In this document: piece after piece, positions 47,436 to 59,180 of the stretch
Layout of the letters: each line of letters begins with the position of its first letter
Numbering within the stretch: position 1 is the stretch's first letter
Assembly: GCF_030052815.1 (NCBI RefSeq)
Contig: NC_079510.1
Span: 33,867,823 to 33,931,822 of the forward strand
Length of the DNA stretch: 64,000 nucleotides
Origin: Hevea brasiliensis
Taxonomy: Eukaryota; Streptophyta; Magnoliopsida; Malpighiales; Euphorbiaceae
Direction: 5' to 3'
The notes under the pieces: model-generated
The model's input: the letters and a program-made list of their open reading frames with translations, nothing else
The model's database searches: none
Told to the model about the DNA's origin: nothing
Program-made: the position numbers and the translations under genes

Positions 47436-49793
47436 TTAAGAATGATGCTTCTTCATAGTGTTATTAATATTGAAAACCAATTGATCTTCACCAACTCTAA
47501 GAGTCAATTTTTCTCCCTTAACATCAATCAATGCTCCTGCTGTAGCTAGAAAGGGTCTTCCCAAGATAATTGGAATATTAGAATCCTCCTCCATGTCCAA
47601 GATGACAAAGTCAACAGGTATATAGAACTTCCCAACCTTCAGAGGCCCATTCTCCAAAATCCCTTCAGGATACTTAATTGATCTGTCAGCTAACTGAAGA
47701 GAAATGTGGGTTGGCTTAAGATCTCCCATATTGAGCTTCTCATAAATGGAGAGGGGCATAAGGCTAACACTAGCCCCTAAATCACATAAAGCTTTTGTAG
47801 AACATGATTCCCCAATGTGGCATGGAATTGAAAAACTCCCTGGATCCTTGAGCTTTGGAGGAAGTTTCCTTTGGAGGATAGCACTATATTCTTCTGTCAA
47901 AGCTACAGTCTCATGGTCTTCAAGTTTCCTTTTGTTTGAGAGAATTTCTTTTAAGAATTTTGCATAAGAGGGCATTTGTGAAAGAGCATCAACAAAAGGC
48001 ACATTTATGTATAGCTTCTTCAAAACCTCTAAGAACTTTCCAAATTGCTTATCAAGCTTGGCTTTTTGAAATCTTTGTGGAAAGGGAAGTTGTGGTTTGT
48101 AAGGCTCTGGAGGTATATATTTCTCTTCCTTCTCTTCAATTTCCTCTTTACCTTTTTCTGCACTCTCTTGTTTTTCACTCTCATCAGTTTCTTTCTCATT
48201 TTCTCTCTTCTCACTATTTTCACTCTTCTCATTATTTACAACTTTCCCACTTCTTAAAGTAATAGCTTGACACTGCTCTCTTGGGTTTTCTGGTTGACTT
48301 GGAAGTTTTCCAAAAGACTTGGTACCTGAGGAAGATGCTTGTTGTGCAATCTGATTTTCCAACATTCTGTTATGTGTTTGCATCTATTCTAGCCTTGCTT
48401 TCATCTCTCTCATCTCCTCATCATGCTTAGTTTGGTTAGCAAGAATCTGTTCTAATAAAGCCTCTGTGGTGGAACTTTGTTCTTGCTATTTTGGTGGAGG
48501 ATTCATATTTTTCTGTGAAAATTAGGCAATGGTTGCCTATTTTGCTGATATGGAATTCCTTGTTGCTGTTGTGGTTGAAAATTCTGATTTGGAACTTGAC
48601 TTTGCTGATTTCCCCATGAAAAGTTGGGATGATTCCTCCAAGTTGGATTATAAGTTTGAGAGTAAGGATTCCCCATTTGTTTGTTTCCATAATTACCAAC
48701 ATACGCAGCTTGCTCTCCATAGTCTACTCCACAGCTGGTAGTTCCCTCTGCATAAGCAACTTGTTGTGAACTTCCAGATGATGATGAACTAACCAACATA
48801 CTTAAATCTTCCATCTTCTTAGCCAAAACATTTGTAAGTGCATCAAACTTTGCATTAATCATGTTGAATGGATCAAGGTCATACATTCCAGCAGCTTGCC
48901 TCTTTTGAGTTGGAGCTGGTCCTCTTGGACTACTCCAAAGATGAGTATTCTTTGCAATTTTCTCCAATAGCTCATAAGCTTCATCTTCATGCTTCATAAT
49001 AAATTCTCCTCCTGTTTAAGCATCAATAATCCCTCTAATTGCAGGAGTGACATTTGTGTAAAAATTCTGATTTATCATCCATTTTGGAATGGCATGATGT
49101 GGGCATTGTCTCTCTAATTCCTTCCATCTCATCCATGATTCATAGAGAGTTTCATCTTCTCTTGGTCTAAAAGCTGTCATTTGATTCCTCAATTCTTGAG
49201 TTTTTCTAGGTGGAAAATATTGTGCAAGAAATGCATCAGTGAGTTGCTCCCAATTTGTAATGGAGTTGTGAGGTAAAGAATCAAGCCAATCCAATGCTAT
49301 CTTTCAAAGAGAATGGGAATAGCTTCAATCTTGCTGCATCATCAGACACTCCTGGTTGCTTTTGCATATCACAAATCATAGCAAACTTCTTTAGATGTGT
49401 GTGTGGATTTTCAGAAGGATGTCCTCCAAATTGAGAATTCTGAATCATTTGTAGTACTCCAAAATCCATCTTGTAACTATTTGCATCAATTCTTGGTCTT
49501 GCTATACTTTCTCTCAAGTCATCAAAACGAGGAAAAGCATGATCCATCATACTTCCCCTAGGCACATTAGCATTTACAACTTCTTCACCTTGGGCTGCAT
49601 TTTCATTGTTTCGACCATTTCCAGCATTACCTCCACCAATTCTGATTCTTTCGTCAGCCATGTCTGCTTCTAATTCAGTTTCTCTCAAAGCTTCTTTCCT
49701 TTTTCTGGTTTCTTTCTTGTTGGCTTTAAAAAATTTCTCAATTTCAGGATTAAACAATAAGGATGTGTCACTTGTGCTTCTAGCTCTTCTCAT
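47436..49793 (-). pseudogene. Inner gypsy gag-protease
   Basis: Starts MRRARSTSDTSLLF at 49793. The retrotransposon Gag domain follows (MDWLDSLPHNSITNWEQLTD, AFLAQYFPPRKTQELRNQ). The Gln/Asn-rich segment ends near RNHPNFSWGNQQ with no CCHC knuckle. Then come a Lys/Glu-rich linker, PYKPQLPFPQRFQKAKLDKQ, SQMPSYAKFLKEILSNKRKL and protease CDLGASVSLMPL (DLGA codons 47772-47783). Lesions: a 2-bp deletion near 49298, TAA near 49016 (CAA to TAA), a 1-bp deletion near 48515, and TAGs near 48488 and 48384 (CAG to TAG). Gag would form the particle and the protease would mature it; neither can be made whole here. Confidence 0.85.
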
Positions 49794-49903
49794 AAAAGAT
49801 TAAGAGTACCTAAAAAAGAACAAACAAACACAAAATGAAAAGATAACAAAGATAAATCTATAAACAACTAAAATAATCAAGAATTCAATCTTAAACAAAC
49901 AAC

Positions 49904-49921
49904 TCCCCGGCAACGGCGCCA
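49904..49921 (-). other. Primer-binding site (tRNA-Asp), inner gypsy
   Basis: Minus strand TGGCGCCGTTGCCGGGGA is complementary over 18 nt to the 3' end of plant tRNA-Asp with CCA. It begins 6 nt inside the 5' LTR boundary. Confidence 0.85.
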
Positions 49922-49927
49922 AAAACT

Positions 49928-51555
49928 TGATGTGGCCCAACCTCAAGTGCACGGGTCGTATAAGTAATATAGAAAAGATATCGTTCCCACGAGGAGTTGT
50001 GTTAATGATTGAATTTTTGATATAAAAAGTTGACTAAATTGAACTATTTTTGAAATTAAAGTAATAAATTGATGGGTATTGGAGTATGAAATCTATACGG
50101 GCAAAATTAATAATCTATTCAACTATGTAATGATTTAACTAAATTTGCATCAAATTGAAACAAGCAAATTCAAATATGGCAAGATTTAGAATGGCAAGTA
50201 ATTAAATTCAATTAGAAATTAACAATGATAAAAAGGCGATTCCGGAGTTCGGGATTTCATATTCAAGCTATTTTGGGATTTTAAATTGGTTATCCGATCT
50301 TGTGGAACTTACGGGTTTTAAGGAGATTAATTCTTAAATCATTTGAATACCCTTTCGAGTGAGACAAAGAGTGTCTCAATCAATCTAATCCTACTTTCGT
50401 GGAGTTAGAGTTAATTAAGACCCATTAAGTTCTTTAATTAATCTGTAAAGCCTCTTAATCCTTAGTCTATTTCTAGATCTAAGTTAATTAAGTCCAATTT
50501 CTTGATTATCTATCACAAGGCTTTCTCCTTTCGGTGCCTCAACCATGGATTAAGAACATCACTTAATGGGATCCTACACTAAGCATGTCATTAAGCACAC
50601 AAGAAATGAATAAAACTCATTAAGACCACAAAATATGGATTAACCAATCAAAATCCACAAAATATCTCAAATATTACAACCCTTACTCTAGAATCAAATG
50701 AAAACTACTCACTACCCATAATATTTACAAGATATTCTGAGTTAATATGGAAATAAAGCTTTAATCTAAACTAAGAACTAAGAAACCCAATACTAGAAAG
50801 GTAGGAAAAGTGCAAGAAAAGAAAGAAATCTCCAAATCTGGTTGGAAATGGTGTGGGAGACGATTGTGACTCTTTAGCTGCTGCCCTCTCCTTTCCCTTT
50901 TCTTCCTTCTTTCCTCTCTTTCTAAAATGGGATAAGGGGCTATTTATAACTTTTTTTTCTGACAAGGAGCCCTAAAATGGTGTGTTTGAGGTGAGATTTT
51001 CTGAGGGAATCTTCTGCCAGCTCATTAATGAAGTCTTTGTGGGACTGCATAAGTGGACTGCATAAGTTATGCAGTCCCTTATGCAGTTTTCGGCTGGTTT
51101 CTGGCTCTCTTATGCGAAACTGCATGAGCGAGGTGCAAGACTGCATAGGTTATGCACAATTCTGTGAGGTTGCATAAGGGGGGCACGAATCTGCATAAGT
51201 TATGCGGCAACTTATGCAGATTTCGGCAAGTGCTTAGGACAGGTTCTTCTCCTTATGCAGAACTGCATAACTTATGCGGCAAGTTATGCGCAATTTGGCC
51301 AATGCATATTTCAACTTTGAAACTTGTTTTTGACATCTTTGGCTGTAGAAATTACTCCTCAATGACAAAATTTCTTTTTAGTCCTTCAAAAACACCATTT
51401 TTCCTACAAAACAAAGTAAAATTTACAAATTAATCCAAATTTGACAATTATGAAAAACTAACTAAATAACAAATGAAATTAGCTAAAAGTGACTAATAAT
51501 CAAATAAAATGGCTATGAAATTAAACCTAAATGATTATGCAAAATGTATGCATCA
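49928..51555 (-). repeat. 5' LTR of the inner gypsy (L3)
   Basis: TGATGTGGCCC to GTATGCATCA, followed by the GGGAC target duplication. Hairpin cluster at about 51043-51300. Partner of 31839-33465. Confidence 0.92.
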
Positions 51556-53052
51556 GGGACATTTTGATACTTTAAACTTGTATCTTGCATTTTCTTTTGA
51601 TGATTGTCCCTAAAAATGCCACCCCCAAACTCATTCCTTTTAATACTTTGGGTGGATTTCTTTCAATTTGAATGACAATAATGAAAAGCACATATACTAG
51701 CACTTTTACAAGATGACAAGCATTTCTTCTCCCTTTTATTGTATTTTTATGCTTTTCTCTCTCTCTCTTTTTTTTTATGTACCTAATATTATAAATAATT
51801 ATTCTCATGAAAAGGGTTAGAGTGTTTGGTTCATTGGTTAGGTAGCAATAAGGGTTTCAAGAAAAATTAGGAATAAAAAGGCTCAAAGGGGTTTGCAAGG
51901 GTCAATTTTAATTAGGAAAAGGGCCAGAGGTTTAAAATGAGAAGGTTTAAATCAAAGAATGCCTAATCATCTCTCTTTTCAAGTACAAGCTGGTATTTCA
52001 CCTTGAAAGGTTTAGAAAATTTGTTCTAGGATTGGTGAGACATCATTTGACTATCTTATATCCAATAACTCCCTCTAAACACTCCAATCTCTAAAGGACT
52101 AGTTGGGTGGCTTTTTGGCTAAGAAGATATAGGCAAGGGATAGACACTTCAAAACTTTGCACCTCTTAGGAAACTTTCAATCCACAAACCCAACTAAAGG
52201 TAAGTCAAATCACTCTCATAGGCAACTTTTCAATACTCAAGGGATTTGGCAAAAGATTTTAATGCATGATGCATGATTCCTAAAAATGAGCAATGCATTA
52301 ACTAAATGGGGGAAATCTGTTTGTGTGCAATGTGTACAATTTCTAAGTGATGTATAATGTGTGTGTAAATGTGTTATGTATATGTATGTATGGATGTATA
52401 TGTAAAATATTTACAGTATATGTAAATGGAATGGGATGAGATGTTCCTATACTCAATATGTGAAAAATATAGCAAAAGTCAAAATGCACACCCCCAAACT
52501 CAAAATTAGACATTGTCCTCAATGTCTCAAGCAGTGCATTATCAAAACTCAAAGTAAAGAGGAATTACCAGGAATTGTGAAATTTAAGAGCAAAAAGAAA
52601 GAGTTACCTGGTATAGAGCAGATGAGAATTCAAGAGATAATGGTGATGCATAAGAAGCTGTATAGGTTATGCAGAATAAAATGCTGTACAGAACAGGTGC
52701 ATAAGGAGGGTGCATAAGCTGTTCGGTTCTGCATGAGTGGCAATAAGGACTGCACAGGCTATGCAGAACATTTGCATAAGGGGATTGACAGCCTGTGCAG
52801 TATATTCAAAAGCTGCTGCATGATGATTAGCAAGGAAAAATGTGCAAACACCAGTAGAAGCATGCAAATATATACAGTGTATGGACAAGTATGCACAAAA
52901 GGGCAGTAAAGGCAATGAGAATCAATAAAAAAATTAATGGAATAGCCATCCAATAGAACTTCAAGAAAAACATAATTCAAGGCAAACTAAAATTGTTTCA
53001 GCACATTCAAAAAGAAAAACTCCTAGAAGTTTGTACAAAAGCAAAATAAAAA
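51556..53052 (-). other. Outer gypsy noncoding internal region
   Basis: Continues the outer element after the inner insertion and matches the inner copy from about 34109. It shows the empty site for the 35503-37074 solo LTR. No gene is seen. Confidence 0.7.
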
Positions 53053-54689
53053 CTAATCTAATTCTATTGTTTTGCCCTTGTCCAAAGATGCTGCTAAAGG
53101 ACTGGTTGGAGCTGGCTGCTGTCGAAGGGGTGGTTCTGGAGGAGGTGATGGAGGTGGAGGTGGCATTCCCAGAAAAACCATGAGCTGCTTCATCATCTCT
53201 TTTAATTCTTTCTGCTTATCTCTGGTTTCCATGACAAAATCAAAGAGTTGATCATGACGATTCTTGAGGGTATCAAGACCAGATTCAAGCTTTCTATCCA
53301 CAAAATATATATCATCACTAAGCCTTTCAAGATAGGTGAATTAGGCTTTAGTGTTGAAGGGAGGAGGTGCTGTGGATGAAGAGGGTCCAGCTGCAGAAGG
53401 TGTAGGCTGTGCAAAATCTGCTAGGATGTCCTGTGCAGACTGAGTGGGTGGTGTAGGTTCAGCAGAATGCTATTGGACTGGTTTGACAGATTGTGCCTCT
53501 GGTTGTGCAGTGGGTCTTGTGTCTGCTGCTGGTTGTGCAGTGTCAGAAGGTGGCAAACTGAATCCAGTTTTGGATAGGTGTGTAGCATCAAAATATAGAG
53601 TGTCTGAAAGTGCTGGTAGTGGATGCTCTTCCGGATTAAACCAAAATGCTTGGCTATAACAGTTATGAGCCCACCCATGACTATGTCACCTATGGATTTG
53701 GTGGCAATATGTAACACATGCTCACAAAAGAAGTAACCAGGAGAAACTTTGACTTTGTGAAAAGCACACCAGAGCATGAACAATTCAGATTTTCCAACAG
53801 CACCAGAATTAGTTCCTCTGCCCAAGATAGTGCTAGCAATAAGTCTATGGATAAATCTAAGTGCAGGGTCTAGTATTTGAGAGGTCTTGGATCTGCCAAC
53901 AGAAAAACTCTGAGGTTGGTTTGTGATAATCCTCCAAAACTGAGCAGCATTCCAAACACCTTTATTTGCTATCTCTACCCCTGTATATGGTACCCTAAAT
54001 AGTCCATCAATTGCAAACCCAAAAATGCTATGAAATTGGTCTAATAATAGCTCTCTATTTTGCCCCAAACATCTAAATTTCATAGTTGGCTTGTAATCTA
54101 TCTCATGCAATTTCATAGTAGCAGAAAATGAGGAAATAAATTCCAAAACTAGAGCTAGATAAACTAGTTCTTGTTTATGCACAAATTCCATCCAACCCAA
54201 ACCATCAAGGTAGGCAACAACATTATCAAATAAACCAACTGATTGGAGGGCATCCGCAGAAATGTACCTTATGGGTTGTACCTTCCTGTCCTTAAGTCTC
54301 TTAAAGGCTACCTTGTGAGCTGCATCAGGAAGGGGCCAAGGTAGTTTAGATACCTGTGTTGCTGCTGAAGGTTGCTTTGTGCTGGAAGAGGGTGATTTGG
54401 CTTGTGGGGTAGAGGTAGAAATGCCAGCCCCCTGTCGTGTGGAGGCTGAAGTTTTGGGGTTTTTGGGTGGAGGCTCTGAAAGTGGAGTGGTGGGTGGGTC
54501 TTTGCGTTTTGTGAGAGGTGGTGCAGAAGCCATGGGTCGGGTAGATTTCGACCAGATTTTCCTCTTATAGGTGGCTGTGGGAGGTGGTGGAGGTGTTTGT
54601 TGTGGAGGCGAATCGGGGTTGGGAGGCCGCATTGCCAAGGGCGAGACTTGGAGAGGGGAGGTTTGAGGGGAATGAGGAGGCGATTCCAT
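53053..54689 (-). pseudogene. Outer gypsy post-pol ORF (Athila-type)
   Basis: ATG at 54689 (MESPPHSPQTSPLQVSPLAM) to TAA at 53053. Upstream in-frame codons to 54950 translate the tandem array and are unlikely to be coding. The architecture matches the inner copy: Pro-rich basic N-terminus, conserved central domain (YISADALQSVGLFDNVVAYL, FRCLGQNRELLLDQFHSIFG, KSELFMLWCAFHKVKVSPGY), then coiled coil and Pro-rich C-terminus (53053-53301). A 1-bp deletion near 53638 shifts the frame after IAKHFG, and stops follow at VQ*HSAEP and KA*FTYL. Both copies keep the same start and stop, which supports one ancestral ORF of about 545 codons. Confidence 0.65.
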
Positions 54690-54904
54690 GGTGTTGTCAA
54701 CGATGGAAATGGAGGAGGTGATGGAGAAGGTAAAAGGGGACAGAGGAGTGCTAGGGTAAAGGGCGGCAAAAAGAGTAGTGGAGAGGAAGAGGAAGAGTAA
54801 TGCCGGGATAAATGGATGTGGGGGGGAAAGGCGTGAACAGAAAAGACGGGAAGTGGGAGGTGGGAAAGTGGGTGCCGAAAATTTTTTTGATTTGCACAGG
54901 ACTT

Positions 54905-55400
54905 GTGTAAAACTGCATAAGGGGAGAATGAGTGTGCATAAGTTATGCACTCTCTTATGCAGGTTTCGGCTGAAAGAGAAGTGCAGAAAATGTGGTCATG
55001 CAAATGTGCATAAGCCGTGCACTCCTTTATGCAAGTCTCGGCAGGTTTTGGATTTCCAGAAAAGATGGTCATGCGGAAGTGCATAAGCTATGCGCTCCCT
55101 TATGCAAGTCTCGGCAGGTTTTGGATTTCCAGAAAGTGTGGTCATGCGGAAGTGCATAAGCTATGTGCTCCCTTATGCAGATTTCGGCAGAAAGTGGAAA
55201 GCAGAATTTGAAGTCATGCAAGAGTGCATAAGTTATGCGCTCACTTATGCAAGTCTCGACAGAAGTGAAATTTGGCAAACATGAGGTTGTGCAGAACTGC
55301 ATAAGCTATGCACATCCTTATGCAGATTGCAGCAGAGATGAAAAATGGCAAAAATTATGGTTATGCAGGACTGCATAAGTTATGCAGTTACTTATGCACA
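54905..55400. repeat. 72-75-bp tandem array, outer gypsy
   Basis: The same unit as at 39085-39790 with fewer copies: GTCATGC starts at about 54995, 55068, 55141 and 55213, plus weaker flanking units. Confidence 0.85.
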
Positions 55401-56166
55401 ATTCAACAAGATTGAGATTACAATTGAAAATGATTTGCAAGTGTGAAAAATACCCTAGAATGATGAAATATAATTCTATGAAGCATAAATCATGAGAAAT
55501 TGTCACCAAAAACACATCAATATATACAAAATCCATCAAAATTGCATCATGCAAGCTTGTAGAAGTGAGTTCTGCATAAGAGGCATTTGTGAATCATGCC
55601 ATTTCAATTCAAATTCTGCAAATCAACATTTAGCACATTAAGACTCAATAAAATCTGCATAAAGTTGCATCTATCCACAAATGAGAATGGACTCCCCAAG
55701 TTATGCCAAGAAAATGCAGTATGTCCACCTTGAATCTCACAACCCAAATAAGCTCAAAACTACAAAAATGACCCACTTACCATCATATTAACATGATAAG
55801 CATAAATACTTAAAAGTTACACACCCAACCTCACAAAAAAACATAAGCCATGTGCTGCAGACCCTTCCTTGCTGAAAATTGCATTTCTCTGCATAAGCCA
55901 AGAAGCAAACCTGCACAGGTTATGCAGCAAAAGTAAATCAATCTTGGGAGAGTTGAAGGACATAATTTCACATTAAGAGTCACTCCCCAACAGTTTACCA
56001 ACCTTCCTCCATTGAAATACATCTACAAGGGACAAGATTCAATAATGTCAAAAGTTGAATTTGGGGAGATTTAAAATAAAAGCAAAAGCAATGTAAATAA
56101 AAGTAAATCAACAAAAGCAAAATAAGAGAATTTGGGATGCCTCCCAAGAGGGCTAATTTATAGTCC
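55401..56166 (-). other. Outer gypsy spacer between pol and post-pol array
   Basis: Noncoding, closely matching 39791-40548. Confidence 0.65.
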
Positions 56167-59100
56167 TTAGCTGAACTCTTCATGCATTTCACTAAAAAGA
56201 GGTGAGGGATCAGAGAGCTTGTAACAGCTTGCTCCCTTTATTGGGTCTCCAGTTATGTAATGTTTCAATCTATGCCCATTGACCTTAAAATTCACAGATT
56301 TTTCACTCCAAATTTCAATTGCTCCATAAGGGAAAACCTTAGAAACTCTATATGGACCAGTCCACCTTGATTTAAGTTTTCCAGGGAATAATTTCAATCT
56401 TGAGTTGAACAACAAAACTGAATCACCTTCTTTAAATTCCTTTTTCCTAAGATGCTTATCATGCCAAACTTTAGTTCTTTCTTTATAAATACGGGCACTT
56501 TCATAAGCATCCATCCTCAATTCTTCAAGCTCATTAAGTTGCAATAGCCTTTTCTCACCAGCTTGCTTGAGATCAAAATTCAAGGTCTGAATGGCCCAAT
56601 ATGCTCTATGTTCTAGCTCCACAGGTAAATGACAAGACTTACCATACACCAACCTAAAGGGAGTAGTTCCTATAGGGGTTTTGTAAGCAGTCCTATATGC
56701 CCATAAAGCATCATCTAGTTTGACAGACCAATCTTTCCGAGAATTGCTCACTATTTTCTCCAAGATATGTTTGAGTTCTCTGTTAGAAATTTCGACTTGT
56801 CCTGAAGTTTGAGGGTGGTATGGGGTAGCTATCTTGTGCACTACACCATACTTCCTCATTAAGCTCTTAAATTGCTTATTACAAAAATGTGAACCCCCAT
56901 CACTAATTACAGCCCTTGGAGCTCCAAATCTACTCAAAACAAATTTCTTCAAGAATTTCACTACCACTCTAGCATCATTAGTTGGAGTTGCAATAGCTTC
57001 CACCCACTTTGACACATAGTCAACTCCAACTAGAATGTATTTATTACCATATGAAGGAAGAAATGGCCTATAAAATCTATTCCCCAGACATCGAATAATT
57101 CCACTTCAAGAATATCATTTAGGGGCATTTGATCTCTTTTTGACAAATTTCCACTCCTTTGACATTTATCACATTCCAACACAAATTTCCTCACATCCTT
57201 AAAAAGATTTGGCCAAAAGAAACTTGCTTGCAAAATTTTACTAGCTGTTTTAGAGATTCCAAAATGTCCTCCATAATTAGAAGCATGGCAATGATGCATA
57301 ACACTCTGTGTCTCCTCATCAGCAATACATCTTCTTATTAAACCATCACAACATCTCCTAAAGAGTAAAGGATCATCCCATCTATAAAATTTTGCCTCAT
57401 GCAAAAACTTTTTCTTTTGTTGCCATGTCATTCTTAGAGGTAAGACTCCACAAGATAGATAATTCATCAAGTCTGCATACCAAGGTAGTTTAGCAACAAG
57501 AGAGAAAAGTTGTTCATCCAAGAAAAACTCATCAATAGGAACTTCATCCATTTCTTCATCATCCAATTTCAACCTACTAAGATTATCCGCAACTACATTT
57601 TCAGCTCCCTTCTTATCTCTAATCTCCAAATCAAACTCTTGTAGCATCAGAATCCACCTAATGAGCCTAGGTTTAGCCTCCTTTTTACGGAGTAAATACC
57701 TGATGGCTGCATGATCTGAAAATATAACCACCTTTGAGTCAATAATGTAAGGTCTGAACTTTTCCAATGCAAAGATAATTGCTAAGAATTCCTTTTCAGT
57801 TGTTGCATAATTTGTTTGAGCCTCATCCAGTGTTCTACTAGCATAATAAATAGCATAAGCCCTTTTGTCCTTTCTTTGACCAAGAACAGCTCCAATTGCA
57901 TAGTTGCTAACATCACACATAATTTCAAAAGGTAGGCTCCAATCGGGCGGTTGCATGATTGGTGCAGTGATAAGAGCTTGCTTTAACCTGCAAAAGGCAT
58001 CCAAACACTCTTGGTCAAATACAAATGGTATGTCATGACCTAACAAATTAGACAAAGGTTTGGCTATTTTAGAAAAATCCTTAATAAAGCGTCTGTAGAA
58101 CCCGGCATGTCCTAGAAAACTTCGAATTCCCTTGACATTGGTAGGAGGAGCCATCTTCTCTATCACTTCAACCTTGGCTTTATCAACCTCTATTCCTCTG
58201 TTAGATACCAAATGTCCAAGCACTATCCCTTCTTGAACCATGAAATGACACTTTTCTCAGTTTAACACAAGGTCAGTATCTGCACATCGCTGCAAAACTT
58301 TAGAAAGGTTAGCCAAGCATATGTCAAATGAAGATCTATAAACAGAAAAATCATCCATAAAAACCTCCATTATATCTTCAATGAAATCTGAGAAGATTGC
58401 CATCATGCACCTTTGAAAAGTAGCTGGTGCATTACACAACCCAAATGGCATCCTCCTATAAGCAAAGGTTCCATATGGACAAGTAAAAGTGGTTTTCTCT
58501 TGATCATTTGGATGGATAGGGATTTGAAAAAAACCTGAGTATCCATCTAAATGGCAAAAATAAGAATGCCTAGCCAGTCTTTCTAACATTTGATCAATGA
58601 AGGGAAGTGGAAAATGATCTTTTCTAGTGGCAATATTTAATTTTCTGTAATCTATGCACATTCGCCAACTAGTCACTGTTCTGGTGGGAATTAATTCATT
58701 ATTTTCATTTTTGACAACTGTCATTTTACCCTTTTTTGGGACAACATGTACTGGGCTCACCCAAGTACTGTCTGAGATAGGATATATGATCCCTACATCA
58801 AGCAACTTCAAAATTTCCTTTTTAACCACTTCTTTCATATTTGGGTTCAACCTCCTCTGATGTTCAATAGATGGCTTACAATTTTCTTCCAAAATAATTC
58901 TATGCATGCAAAAGTGTGGGCTTATTCCCTTAATGTCATCTATGGTATATCCTAAAACTTTCCTAAATTGCCTCAACATTCTTAACAACTTATCAGCCTC
59001 TAAAGTACTCAAGTTTGCATTTACAATTACTGGATAAGTGTTATTAGTGCCAAGAAATTCATACCTGAGCTGAGAAGGAAGTTGCTTAAGTTCTACCTTA

Positions 59101-59180
59101 GGTGCATCTTCTTCCTTGAATGATGGTTGCTTAGATTCTACTATTTCCTTTTGTGTGAGTTGAAAAACTGGAGCAGAAAA
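56167..59180 (-). pseudogene. Outer gypsy pol (RT, RNase H, integrase)
   Basis: RT (58257-59012) reads through YRKLNIATRKDHFPLPFIDQ, HLDGYSGFFQIPIHPNDQEK and FMDD (58350-58361). RNase H follows with [20 protein letters not shown] and [13 protein letters not shown]. Integrase has the HHCC site, [21 protein letters not shown] (second Asp) and [15 protein letters not shown] (Glu), ending HEEFS at TAA 56167-56169. Lesions: an extra A in the run at 59177-59180, TGA at 58257-58259 replacing Trp, and a 1-bp deletion near 57070. Otherwise every catalytic residue is present. No chromodomain. Confidence 0.87.

Larger units (their letters stand above)
31839..51555 (-). mobile_element. Inner Athila-like gypsy nested in the outer one
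   Basis: LTRs at 49928-51555 (5') and 31839-33465 (3'), flanked by GGGAC on both sides (31834-31838 and 51556-51560). Removing it rejoins the outer element exactly: the outer sequence resumes GGGACATTTTGATAC, as the inner element reads at about 34114. Same family and strand as the outer copy but a distinct subfamily (LTRs differ clearly in 5' variants). It is itself interrupted by solo LTRs at 35503-37074 and 41071-44776, leaving about 14.4 kb of its own. At least 13 stops, frameshifts or deletions are visible compared with the outer copy. Confidence 0.92.

Noticed and set aside
54690..54950. N-terminal extension of the outer post-pol ORF (start at 54950)
   Set aside because: It translates the tandem array and spacer. 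The ATG at 54689 is shared with the inner copy and begins the conserved protein.
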